The notes below the pieces were generated by a model, which was not told the origin of the DNA, did no database searches, and was given only the letters and a program-made list of their open reading frames with translations. Source: Guyanagaster necrorhizus (lineage: Eukaryota > Basidiomycota > Agaricomycetes > Agaricales > Physalacriaceae). From it: a DNA stretch of 64,000 bases. Both the position numbers and the translations under genes were made by a program. Where the stretch lies: positions 170,339-234,338 of the forward strand of contig NW_025064894.1 of the NCBI RefSeq assembly GCF_019112545.1, read 5' to 3'. Positions 47,117-59,400 of the stretch are shown here, piece after piece. The stretch's first letter is position 1. Each line of letters starts with the position of its first letter.

Positions 47117-49813
47117 GATGAGGAACAATACGATTGATTGAAAGAACAAAATCAGAAACAAAAACAAAAACAAAAAACTGAGAGAGACAATAAATAGCAT
47201 ATAAGGTGATACAATTGGGAATAGTTGAAATATAAATGTGATTGGAGGAGAAATAAAATATCTCTGTAGTCATTTTCGCGTCCTCGATGCTACTCCGATC
47301 GATTCTTCGTCAAAGGCGAAGTCGAAGGGCCCCATCCACTCTGGAAGCGCCTCTTCGAATTTGAAAGACGCGAACTTGAATGATTCTGAGTCGGCGGACG
47401 GAACTGGTGTTCCAAAGAGATCCTTGCAGATATCTGCGATATCAGCGTCGGTGGCGGCAAAGTAGTTGGCCAAGGCGGATGTAGAGACTTCGGACCCCTG
47501 CTCGTTGAATACGCCGCTCGTTGTCATAGCCGTCTGTTGAGCCGGAAGGGGTTGATAGGGACGATCGAGGAGGGAGAAGAGCGACAACGATGCCTCGATA
47601 GTTGTTGGGGACAGTCCTTCAAGAGGGAAGCCGGCCCTGGCTGCGGGGTAAACTTCTTTGGCTTGTGGGAGTGTCGGCATCTCCATGTTCCAGTCCAACG
47701 AACAGGAATCATCCATGACTTTAGACGAAGAAGGAGTAGCAGGATATTTCGAAGGGGAAGGAGAAGGGGAGACGGTGGAAGGGGAGGTGATGGTAGTGGC
47801 TCGAATGGTGCGTCGAGTGGCGGCCAATGTTGAGATCTTTTTGACGTACAGAGGACCAGTCCGCTTCTCCTTCGCCTCCTTGATAACATCCTGAGGTTTG
47901 CGGTACTTCTTGGGCACGTAATTATGATGTCTCTTGCGATGGCGGAGAAGTGAGCCTTTGTTAGCAGTCGTGACAACACAGTTCGGACAGCGGTATGGTT
48001 TAAGGCCAAGACTTGGGAGGATAAAATGTCAGGATGCCGTTAGGGACTAGGCTGTTCATATGCACTCACTGCTGGCTGTTCATATGACTCTCCAGATTGG
48101 CAGCCTGGTTGAAGAAGCGGCCGCAACGTGGGCACTGATACCTACCCCTGCGAATTAGATCGTTAGTCGTCACGTACTCCGGTAGCGATAGAGTACCCAC
48201 TTTGTGTAGTGAGCTTTAAGATGACGATTCAGATCGCTCTTATGCACGAACAGCTGATTGCAGTTCCCGAAAGTGCAGCGGAACAAGTCTGGCCGCTGGA
48301 AAAAGACCAACGAGGGATTACATCAGCGAGGAGACAATAGGTGGGCCATATGAGGAAAACACACAATGTCCAAGTTCATGGATGAGGAACTCATAGTACG
48401 ACAGAGGGGGGGAGGAGGGAGATAGACTGAGAGGACGGGAAAACCTGGGAGGAAGCCCGGGGGATGATGAAAACCATGGCGGATCCCCCTCCTTATAACG
48501 GATTTCGCGAGTTGGGTGAATTGGTTGGCGGGATTTACCTTGTATAGAGAGAGTTGCCCAACGGAGGAATGTAGCGGGACAAGCCCGTCTGGCTGAGGCA
48601 AGCAAATGTCTGTTATGGCTATAGGGCATAGGCAATCCGAAGGAATAACCTGATTAGCGATTTATGAGGCGGTGCTAGGTGCATCGAGTGGCTCGAGTGG
48701 CCATAGCAATTCAGGGGTCGCTATGGGTACACAATTGTGGTCATAGCGTTGGAGGACAGAATTGATCGAAGCGAAGAGCTGCCTTGCCATCATATTATTC
48801 GCGGAGGAGCGAGATAATTCATCTCAGTTGGCTAGTAATACTAGTCAAGATGAATATGTGCAGTAATCTGCAGCTGTATTCAGTATAGTCTTTTGGCTAT
48901 ATATAAAAATAGTAGTCGGCTGAGGCGACTTACGCGTTGCGATGAATAAAGTGCACCTGCGTGTGTACATCTTGTGCTGCTGAATAATTGACACAGGTAT
49001 AGACACAAAAAGTTTGCGCCAACGGTAGTGGAACGCTGCAAGTAAAGTTGGGTCAGAGTCCAGTTTGGCGCTGCCAGTGATTGCCGATTGCGTATCGAGA
49101 AACATCGAAGATTATTTGAATACATAAAGCACACTGGAATTTAACACTTATCAAATAGAATATCAGCTAAGGCGACAAAATAGCGCACAGTAGAGCAACA
49201 GACCTGATTGTAATCTTCGAGCCTACCTGAGAGCAACGTGAGGTTATCGGTCCGAATGCGACATGGCTTTCCCACGGGCGTCATGTGTGCAGACTCTTCG
49301 GTTGACAATGCTGCAGCCTTCTGCCAATTCCAAGACCAGAAAATGACAGAAAAAGGGTTGTTGCATGTTGCTAGAGGATGCCGTTCATGCCTGTACTATT
49401 GCTTCTGGGTTACTGGAGCAAAGTTGAGTGCCATATCATGGATTGGAAATATTCAGAGCTGCCCAAGTTTATATTCCCTTGCAGTCTTTGGTACTCAAAT
49501 TACTAATGGTACACTTGTCCCTCTGGTCACTGGCCTACATGTGTAATCCTTCACCCACCTTGTTATTCTATGGTCCCTGTGATAGTATCAAACCCATGAG
49601 CTGTCACCAGTTGGCATCTGGTGGATATCATAGTGGCACAGTATTGTTATGGTCTGACACTCTTAGTGGCAGCACAAAACATCAGTGTCCCAATGATATA
49701 CCAGTTGGTTTCTCTAACCTCCAACCTCTAAACTCTAAACTCTCATTGTGGCCTGAATATTGAAGGAAGGGGCTTACATAAAGAATCAATGGGAATTTGA
49801 TTTCTTTGGTTTT
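47117..49813 (-). repeat. Inverted duplication, copy 2 (partner 22697-25363)
   Basis: Reverse-complement duplicate of 22697-25363. It contains the second zinc-finger gene and its upstream region (48395-49813). The right end is abrupt: identity stops exactly where a TGTAACAC LTR-like sequence begins at 49814. The last 400 bp carry many CpG to TpG/CpA changes relative to copy 1, while sequence nearer the gene is almost unchanged. About 24 bp near 49480-49510 are absent from copy 1. Confidence 0.95.
47270..48394 (-). CDS. C2H2 zinc-finger protein, copy 2
   Basis: Same four-exon gene as 24092-25216, in opposite orientation, start ATG at 48394 and stop at 47270. All three fingers and splice sites are preserved. 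Differences from copy 1 in the last exon include PAR to PAQ, SEAST to SEVST, NYSAA to NYFAA and GTRVPSPDS to GTPVPSADS; at least three of these are C to T (or G to A) changes. No stop codon, so both copies could make protein. Confidence 0.88.
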
Positions 49814-50145
49814 TGTAACACATCAAATGATGTTGACCCTCTTACCACTTCTAATTCACCCATTATCTTGCTATACCCCCTTTTTGACATTACACTCAGC
49901 AAATTACTTGATATCTTATTTTACTTACCCTATCCTTTCTGGTTCTCTCTATATTTGATTTCTCTATGAGTATATAAACCCTCCTTGTGTTAGATTAGAT
50001 GACTTTTTCTTGAATTGAAGTATCACTTATCTGGTCTTTGCTTTGCTTGACTAAGGGTTCTCACATGAAACTGTGACATGTCTTGCTTTCATTACATATT
50101 TTTGATCTCTTCAATACCTCAAACCACTTGACTACTACTGTGACA
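49814..50145 (+). repeat. Probable 5' LTR of element 1
   Basis: Starts TGTAACAC at 49814, exactly where the duplicated block ends. Contains a TATA box (TATATAA, 49971-49977). The right boundary at TGTGACA (50145) is a guess from the TG...CA rule and cannot be confirmed without the partner LTR. Confidence 0.6.
49971..49977 (+). promoter_or_regulatory. TATA box in the LTR of element 1
   Basis: TATATAA about 160 bp into the LTR, followed by AACCCTCCTTG; position consistent with a U3/R promoter. Confidence 0.5.
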
Positions 50146-50425
50146 AGCCAACAACAACAATGAGCCTTGGTGGATGCTGTCACTAGGAACTCTTCAGCCT
50201 AATCAACCAGAACAACCTTGACAACACCCATCAAATAGAATCTCCTCACTTTTCTTTCACCTTCTCTCTTCTCTGCTTACTTTTCTTAATACCATGTCTG
50301 GCTCAACCTATCAGCTCTGCAGCATAGGAAACATCACCATATCAGGTGACTGATCCATGAGCCCAACTTGGGCTGCTCATTGTGCTCAGAAAAATACCTA
50401 GAGTGAGTCTTCTGTTTTTGAATCT

Positions 50426-52680
50426 TTGTCTGACCTTCCTTCTCTGCCTCTAGACAGCATGACCCTTGACAGAGGGTGTGCTGACAGTGGTGCTGACAAG
50501 CACACTGTTGTGAATCTGAATCCTGCTGATGAGCTGTTGACTGGAGATAGGAGTGCTGATCATCCCAAAGTGGATATGAGTCAAGATGCAGAGACTGGAT
50601 CCTATATGCCAGAGATTCCAGTGATAGAGCCATCTTCTGAGGTCATTTCCGATACAAATCCACAGGAGGGTGATCCTATAATACTACCAGAGTATAACAA
50701 TCCAGTTCTGACCAGGGGTGATCCTCAAAGAGAGGGTGATTAGATGATAGTCACTGGAAGATCATCTTGTCATAGGACTAGCACATCCTCAGCTACTAGT
50801 AGTACTGATAACTTACTCACACCTTCATACAATAGATTTGCTGTTCTTGATGAGGAACATCTGCATAAACAGCCTGAGCTGACATCTGCACAATTAAGTA
50901 CCATTCAACAGGCTGAAGCCTTGATACCTAATGGGACTAAGGAAGTCATGGATAGATATAGGGAGGCTATAGAATCAGCCAATCAACCAGTGCCTTCCTC
51001 TTCTCCAGATGCTAGACCTCAGGATAAAGGCAAAATAGTCAACTACTGCAATAAGCTTGCTATGCTTCCAGGATTCACTAGTAATGACTTTGATGTTAAC
51101 AGCCAACATCAAGCTCTTAGTTTCTGGGAAGCACTTCAGAATGAATCAACTGAGGTACAATACTTATTGCTTAAAAAAGCTGCTACTTGATTACAACAAT
51201 CCTTGTAGTCAGGCAACACAACTGTGGTGACTAGTAATGGCACTGCAATCAATGAACCTAGTATGGAAAAGATCCCAAGTCAACTGACTACAGCTCAAAA
51301 GACACTGAAACAGCATAGGGCTCACTCAGTGGAGATATCAGAAGGTGTTAATGCCTTTCACACTATCTTGCCAAGTCCTTCAGTAGTATTAGAACAATTG
51401 GCACACTTGAACCAGCCTTTGGGCACAGCAGCTAGTATCGCTCTAACTCTACCACAGGCTCAGACTGGGTATATAGTCTATACTGCTTTGCACCTGGTTC
51501 ATGCCAGCCCTTTGGTGACCACTCCAATGGTTGAGAGCAGCTGACTGGGTCCAGCTTATGCACTAGACCAAGTGGCATCCACAAGCTTCTTAAGGCATGC
51601 TCTTGATAAATCTATTGCTAGCAATCTGGAGCCTTCAGACAGTGAGCCTTCAGACTCTTCATCATCTGATAGCACAAGGAATGACACTGACAATGTTGAA
51701 GCCAACTTAATGAAGTCTTGTAAAAAGAAGAGACATTGTAAACAGGCTAAAAATAATCATCTAATACCCCTCACACCCTATGATAGCAGTCCTGACCCAG
51801 AAGCATTGACAATATTCATACAGGAGGCTGCCCAATACTTGAAGGCTGCTGGAGTATTTCATCATGATGAAGTATTCTGTGTTGCTTGATTTCTGAAAGG
51901 GGAGGCCTGGTGATTCTTTGTCCAAAATATCAGCTCTGACTACACAGACTGGACACTCACTCAATTCTATGATGAGCTTTTCAACTGGTGTTTTCTAAGG
52001 GACTATCATATGGAGATTCATAGGAAGATTATAAAATGCTTCCAAGGTCCTAGATGCATTTGAGATTATGTCTTTGAACTATGGAGTCAGTTCAGGATGC
52101 TGAGAGATGAATCTGAATGCACTCAAGTGATCAAACTATGGTGTGGACTCTGTCAGAGCATTCAATCTGAATTACTGATGCATGAGTATTATCAGGAGAT
52201 TAATTCTTGAGATGACATCTCCAGCATGGCTGAAATCATTGAGATTGCTCAATTCAGTATGGAAAATGCTCATCATCATAACTATGATCACAATTGTCAT
52301 GCTAATAATATGTGCACCAATGCTGCCATAGAAGTCAACAAGTACAATAATATATCACACTTCAAACATGATAACTCTCTGAAGCCAGCATGATCAACTC
52401 CAACTCAGAAAGCTTGTAAAATTCATTCTGGTGCAGTTCCTGGCTCAAGTTCATGGAACTGGGACAGATTCTATTAGAAAAAGAAGCCTTGGGATGAAAA
52501 AGAGCTCTCAAAAAAAGAGCAGGCAGAGTATCTTGCTGATGGCCATTGTTTCTGCTGTGAAAAAGCTGGTCATAAATCAAGAGACTGTCCAGATGGTCAC
52601 CTTGCCTCTGGAAAACACTCTGGTCCATCTGGGCTCTCTTCAGCCAGTATTTGTGTAGCTCTGAAGGAGGCTGATAGAGT
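50426..52680 (+). pseudogene. gag-like region of element 1, interrupted by TGA codons
   Basis: Broken frames encode a long hydrophilic N-terminal part and a capsid-like part (DWTLTQFYDELFNWCFL then DYVFELWSQFRMLRDES, about 51890-52300). A retroviral-type zinc knuckle, CFCCEKAGHKSRDC (C-x2-C-x4-H-x4-C), lies at 52547-52588. In-frame TGA at 51887-51889 and 51911-51913 sit where arginine would be expected in the surrounding capsid text. Not functional. Confidence 0.75.
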
Positions 52681-53739
52681 AACACAGTTAGCAAGTGCCT
52701 CTAGCACACAATTTGACTTACAATTGAATAGCATTGATATGCATGGTCTTTTGAATCTTGTGCCTGCTCAGTTCACAGAGTTTTGTGCTGATAATGCTTG
52801 TGACTCAGCTTGCAGCTCTGCCTGTGGATGTGAGGGTGATGATGATCTTACCTTGGATACTATTGACAGTCCCCCCATGCTAGAGAATATTGAGGAGAAG
52901 AGTGGAGATTCCATATCTTTCAATCCTGACAAGTGGTGCTCATGTCAGCCTCCATGGAAGGATGCAGATTATCCAAAACTTAGTCCAGGAGAACATTGTG
53001 ATTGGTCAGAAGCACAGGCCTCAAAGTTTTTGCAAACTCCAGTGGGTGATATTTATGGATCAGTGTCTGAACATTATCTTGCATATAATGTGCCATACCC
53101 TGGAGACAATCATACTTGGATTAATAGTTGTCTTGATTGTTTTGTGGTCTATGAGATTACAGGAGATCAGTTTCTGATACTGGATAATAATCATGATGAA
53201 TAGAAAAACATCATTGTATCAGCATCAGTGGTAAAGTCTGGAAGGATTGCAATCTGATATCATAAATATTGTTTGCAAGCACTGAATCTTTCTGGCATTG
53301 AATACTATGCTGATCATGATGGAGATATATTATGCACTTTCATTAAAGAATCCTTGAATGTTGGATTAAGCAGTGAGGATTTCTCAGAGCACTTCATGGT
53401 GCACCATCAATCCAGTGACATGCTTCTGATATGAGATGAATTGTTAGATCATGAGTTCAAGCTCACCTGCAAAACTGCAGAGCATCAATGCTTCCAGTTA
53501 TTTAATTGGTATCTGAGTCATGTTCATCAGCATGAGATGTATAGATCTCACTGGAGCATATGGGATGACCCTCAGATTGGAATCCATGAGATGGAGACTG
53601 ACTGGAAACATAATGAACCTGAGCTACCTAGAATGACATCAGGAGACAATACATCAATGAGATATGAAGAGATAGTATCTCCAGCTCTGTCCTTGAGTGC
53701 TGCCAGCCTGGAAACTTTGAATGGTCTGGAATGAAATGC

Positions 53740-55903
53740 AGGAGCACCTCAAGACTTCACTTGCCTTGTTCCTCTCCCAATGATAGTCAAGGTCAAAGTG
53801 AATAGGCAAGAAGGATGAGCACTTCTTGATAATGGATTATTAAGGGATTTCATGTCAACAACACTAGCTGATCAGCTCAAAATCAAGAAGATAGTGCTGG
53901 AAAAACCTGTTATCTTGCATCTGGCTGTACAGAGCTCAAGGTCTCACATAAATTTTAGAGCAAAAGTGACACTGACTGTTCAAGATATCCATGATGAACA
54001 ATGATACTTTGACATTTGTAATCTGTCCCAGTATAATATTATTCTGGGTACTCCTTTTCTGTTTCAACATCAGATTTCATTTGAGTTGAATCTGGCACAC
54101 CTATACATTGGCAGTTTGATACCACTACCTGTTGAAGGGAAAAACATTGGTGAGTTGTCTTCCCAGACAATGAAAATTGCCAAAGGACATATAGCTAAGG
54201 TCTGCTATTGGATAATGGACTATGCTAGAAATGCTAGACTATTTGAAGATGCTGCTAAGTTGCCACTACCACCCTTTTGGGCTGTTAATCACTCTATACC
54301 TCTAAAGGATGAGGATAAGACATACTATTAGCACCTATCATGGTGCCCTGAACCTCTTCTACAACAATGGATACAGAAGAAAACTGATTACCTGAGAACA
54401 GGCTGATGGCAGATCACTACATCACAAAACACTATTCCCATGTTGTGTATCTATAAGCCCCACAAATAGAGAAATGAACCTGAGCTTCATACTGTGTTTG
54501 ATCTTTATGAATGAGATGTGAACATATTCAAAATGGTAGCTCCACTTTTTGCAATAGATGGTATACTATGCCAGGTGGCAAGTCATTGGTGGTACTCTAT
54601 CTTTGATCTACAGGCAGTGTATGAGCAGATTCACATTATATTAGAGCACATACCTCATACAGCTGTAACAACACTGGATGAAAATATGGTCAGCTTAGTA
54701 ATGCAGCAGAAAGACTGCAATGCACCAGCTATATGCCAGGCCCTGATGAATCACCTGTTCTCAGCCCACCTAGGAGTATTTGTTGATGTCTATTTAGATA
54801 ATATCATGATATACTCTAACTCCTTGAAGGCTCATATAGACTATTGCAAAATTGTCTTTCATATTCTTCATCACCAATGGCTGTATCTATCTGAGAAAAA
54901 ATGTCATGCTCTGGCTGCTGAAATCACCATCCTTGAACATATCATAGATCACAAGAGAATTCAAATGGATTCTGCAAAAGTCAATTCTGTAGCCACATGG
55001 AAGATTCCAACTAATTGGGACCTCTTGCATGCCTTCTTAGGGTCTGTAGAATACCTTGCTGATGATGTAATGAATGTGTGAATGCCTCTGGGAGTATTAC
55101 ATGAGCTAACTGAGAATACAATGCCTTTTCACTAGACTGTGATCTATCAGCATGCATTTGATAAAGTCAAGAAATATGTACAGGTTTTTTGTGATCATCA
55201 TCAGATACCACTCAACTACAATAAGGATGCTTCTACCATCAATCTGATAACAGATGCAAGTGCTACTGGCATTGCAAGTGTTGTAAGCCAAGGAGATAAC
55301 TGATGAATAGCAAGCATGGCTGCCTTTTTCTCAGTGAAGTTAAAGCTGGTATAGCACAACTACTCTGTATATGAGCTGGAAATATTTGCAGGTATAGAAA
55401 CTATGAGATGCTACTGAGATATTCTGTTGGGATGCCACTTCAAGTGGTATATGGACCACAAGAGTCTCATCCACCTCTTGTATCAGAAGAATCTGTCTGG
55501 CCAACAGGCTCACTGGATGGAGCTCATCTCTGACTATGATTTTGAAATAGTCTATGTGCCTGGAGTTGAAAACATTGAGTGATGCATTATTCCACTTGTA
55601 CTCTAATGATAGTGTTGGTACTGTATGTACAGCATCAGAATTTCCTATTCATGATAAAGATCATTCATCTATGGAAGATGATAAAGACTTGACTGCTCCT
55701 CTTATAGTTGGACTCAAGGCAAATGTGATACAGGTCACTATAGCTGCAAATAACCTTTGGTCTAATCTGCCTTGCAAACCTCACAAAAACGAGTCAGCCA
55801 TAGCATTTGCAAGATATATGGCTGAAAAGATTCATATTCTTGGTCTATATAATGGCCATAGCTCTGCTGCACCCAGTAACATTAATGAGATAGGTGATGC
55901 AGT
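53740..55903 (+). pseudogene. pol of element 1: protease, RT, RNase H; no integrase before interruption
   Basis: Protease-like LLDNGLLRDFMSTTLADQL near 53820 (the catalytic D-T/S-G is now DNG). RT from about 54480 to 55080, with FDLQAVYEQIHI and the catalytic box as YLDN rather than YLDD (Asn codon at 54800-54802). RNase H region with LITDASATGIASVVSQGD and DHKSLIHLLYQKNLSGQQA. Many frames are closed by TGA. The post-RNase H linker (HLYSNDSVGTV) runs into the LTR of element 2 at 55904. Confidence 0.8.
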
Positions 55904-56427
55904 TGTTAAGCCCAAATTCCATGTGACCAGTGACATGTGATAAACTGATAGAACCTTGCACTTCGGGTTATACTATCAGAGTTCACTTGTGTGTTACTAG
56001 TGTTGTGTAGTCAAGGCAGTTGCAGTTCGCTTGAGATGAGATAGTGAAGTAAAACTTTAGTTCGAGACTGGGGTGTTACAGCAAGAACTAAGCTACTTAA
56101 ATACTGTTCTGTTATCTTGCTATAAATAACTGTTCACAAAAGATATTGTCTGCTGTAGAGCTGTTTCCCCTACTGTTGCCAGGCTCTCCACAAAAGCTGT
56201 TGTCTTGCTGTTGTGCTGTGGACGTGGCACTGTAAGCTGAGAACGAAAGGGGTATTGTCTCTCTCTTCACAGCACACAGCAATGTGATAGGAGAGTGACC
56301 AACTGGGTTGCTGAGCTAAGCGTTCCCACAGTCCTAAGTGCTAGCTAAGCACCCTGACTAAGCAAGATAGGGGTCATTTCTGAGAAAAAGAAAAGAAAAG
56401 AGGAAAAAATAGAAAAAAATCGTAACA
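55904..56427 (-). repeat. 3' LTR of element 2 (left copy, complete)
   Basis: 524 bp. On the + strand it starts TGTTAAGCCC at 55904, and the same sequence starts at 63841. It ends CGTAACA at 56427, so on the minus strand it runs TGTTACG...CTTAACA, with a short terminal inverted repeat. The first 150 bp match the right LTR with a handful of substitutions, several at CpG. Confidence 0.88.
56097..56103 (-). promoter_or_regulatory. TATA-like box in the LTR of element 2
   Basis: TATTTAA on the minus strand, about 28 bp upstream of AGTCTCGAACTAA (minus strand, 56069-56057), the predicted transcript start. Confidence 0.5.
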
Positions 56428-56443
56428 TTACCCTCTCCTTAAG
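56428..56443 (-). other. Polypurine tract of element 2
   Basis: Minus strand reads CTTAAGGAGAGGGTAA directly before the left LTR. Purine-rich, in the position of a plus-strand primer. Confidence 0.55.
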
Positions 56444-56464
56444 ACCATCATCCCAATGGTCAAG

Positions 56465-59400
56465 TTAGGGTAGTCCTCTCCCTTTGGCAGGAGATGGCTG
56501 ATCTGCTGGACTCTTCATCATGTCATTGTCAGGCTTCATCTGACCGCCATCTTTATCGTTCTCTTCTTCTTCTCTTCCGGTCATGCCAGGTCGGGTTAAG
56601 TGTTGGACAGAGTCATCTTCATTGTCCTCTGTAACGTGTCCTCTGTCATCGGCAGGTCGGTTGATGTGTATCTGACTAGATATTGTTTCCCTTCCTGTTG
56701 TTGCTGCACTTGGTTTTAGACATATAATATTGAATATGACCTCCTTCATGTCCAATTTGTTGATTCTGTGCTTGTAATCACATATGGTGTCCTCCGCGTT
56801 CATGTATTTTTCATTGACCCATTGGTTTGATTCTGGATCATAGCCTTTCCAGCTGACTAGGTAGTCAACAGTTGTTTTCATGCCTCTGCCACGTGCTTTA
56901 ACTCTTTGGGTTTTATGGTTTAGGACTTCATCGATTTCATAGTGTTCTTTGTCGTTGATGAGTTCTGCAGGTGGTGGAGGTGGCCGTTCTTGGTTTGAGA
57001 AGGCTGGTGTGACATATGGTGTCAATAGTGTCTTGTTGAAAATGTTATGAATTTTCCAGGTTGCGGGTAGCTGCAACCTGTATGTGGATTTGCCGATTTT
57101 TGTGAGTATTTTGAAAGGGCCCATTCGTTTGTCTGCCAGTTTTTGTTTTGGTCTTGGCAGGTGCAGGTTCCTGGTGTCCAACCAGACCTTATTGTTTGTT
57201 AAATATTCATGTGCCATATGTTTGTGTTTATCATATTGCTTTTTCATTGTAAGGGCAGCTTTATCAAGGGCTGTCTTCGTTTCTTCATGGATTTTTGTCA
57301 TCATTGTGGTAAAATCTGTTGAAGCAGGTGTTGTCATATGAAGTCGGCCTATTTGCGCAACTGGTGGGTTTCATCTGTAATTCACAAAAAATGGTGTTTT
57401 TCCCATTGCTGAGTGGATCCTGTTATTATGTTGGAATGCTGCTAGGGCTAGCCATTCGGTCCAGTCGTCCTGTCGATAGTTGATGAAAAGTCATAAGTAC
57501 TTTTCAATTTCTTGGTTGGCTCGCTCTGTCTGGCCATCGGTTTGTGGATGATATGCTGTTGAGGCATTTTTCTTGATGTTAAGCAGTCAGTACAGGTCGT
57601 CCAAGAATTTAGAGACGAACTGTGGTCCTCTATTTGAAATTACTACTTGAGGCATGCCGTATTTTGCATAAACCTTGTCTCGTAGTATTTTTGCCCACCC
57701 TTCAGATGTTAATTCTGTCAAGCAGGCAATTGGTATGATCGCCTTTGAGAAGCGATCGACTATGATGATGATTGCATCATAGCTGTCACTTTCGGGAAGT
57801 CCAGTTATCATATCCACTGAGATGTGGGTCCATAGTGATGAAGGGACCTCATTTGGATGAAGTGGTGCTGCTTTCGCATGTGTAGACGCCTTGCCTCTTT
57901 GACATGTTTCACAGGCTTTGACATATTGGGTGATATCATGATTCATTTTTGGCCACCAGTATTCTCTTAGTACCAGTTCTTTGGTTTTTGCAATCCTGGG
58001 ATGTCTCATGGTTGCATGATCATGACATGTGGCAATGATATCACCACAAAGTTTTTGATCTCTTGGGATATAGATCTGTCCATCATAATAGATCAATCCC
58101 CCTTCTTTTTTTAGCCCATGCTCATGATTGAGTGATGGGGCAATTCTTTGATCCCACTTGTGTGGATCCCAGATGGTGCTCTTGATGCGTTCGTGCATCT
58201 CTTCTTCCATGGGCATTATCATGGTTTAGAAGTGTTCTGGTCATAGTAATATGACCTCCTTGTTGTCATCTCCTCCCTGGTTGTGATCTGCCCTGTGGCT
58301 TAGGAAGTCGGCCTTCTTATTTGCTACACCAGCCTTGTGGTGCAGTGTGTATTCATATTTGGATAGTTCCGTTACCCAGCAGGCTTGTCTGCGATTAAGC
58401 TTTTGGAGTTGTCAGAAGTATTAGAGGTTCTGGTGATCTGTCCAGATTTTGAAGGTCTGGACTGCTCCGATGAGATAATGTCACCATTCAGCAAGGGCGA
58501 GCATTATGGTGAGGAGTTCCTTATTGTAGATTTCGTAGTTGCGTTCCGTTATAGTGAGCGCCTTGGACATAAAGGCGACTGGTCGCCACTTATTGTCTTG
58601 TTTCTGTGAGAGCACGGCTCCTATGGCACCTTCGCTGGAGTCTACTTCCACATGGAACTTTCCACCCTGGCTGGGTATTGCCAGGATGACGTCTTCGGCT
58701 AGCTGGCATTTAAGGTTATTAAACACCTCCTGTTGGGAAATTCCTCAACTCCATGGGGAATTTCCAGTTAATTGCATCATCGGTCGGACTATCTTGCTAT
58801 AGTCCTGAATGAACCAGTGGTAGAAGTTTGTGAATCCTAAGAAGGATTGCAGTTCCTTCTTCTTTGTCAGTTCCGGCCATTTGGTTACTCCTGCTATTTT
58901 GATTGGGTCCATCCAAATGCTGCCTTTGCTGATAATGACTCCAAAATATTCTGTTTCTAGTACTTCGAATTCACACTTCTCCGCTTTGAGGAAAAGTCGG
59001 TGTTTCCACATCCATGATAGTACCTGTCATACTATCATGCAATGCTCCTCTTTGGTTCTAGTCATGATGAGGATGTCATCTAAATAGATTATGACCTTTG
59101 TGGTAGCGATGAGATCTTTAAAGATGTCATTCATCATCCATTGAAATGTGGTGAGTGAATTGGTAAGTCCAAAGAACATAACCATCGGTTCGAACAAACT
59201 GCAGTTAGTCCGAAAAGCGGCTTTCCATTCATCACCTTTCTTGATGCATATATTGTTATACCCCCACTGAATGTTGAGTTTGATGTAGTACTTAGCACCC
59301 TGAAGTTTGTCCATTAGTTCTGCGATCAAAGGAAGCAGATAATAATTCTTGATCATCATTTTATTAAGCTTTTGATAATCTTGCACTAGTCAGAGTTTTC

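Larger units (their letters stand above)
49814..55903 (+). mobile_element. Decayed Ty3/Gypsy LTR retrotransposon (element 1), interrupted on the right
   Basis: Order on the + strand: LTR, gag-like region with a CCHC knuckle, aspartic protease, reverse transcriptase, RNase H, then a linker preceding the expected integrase. At 55904 the element is cut by element 2. The internal region is strikingly CpG-poor and has many in-frame TGA codons. No integrase or 3' LTR of this element is inside the window. Confidence 0.88.

Noticed and set aside
47524..48009. 161-codon frame overlapping the zinc-finger exon (also at 24477-24962)
   Set aside because: It is the +1 shadow of the zinc-finger last exon; it is present in both copies only because the block is duplicated.
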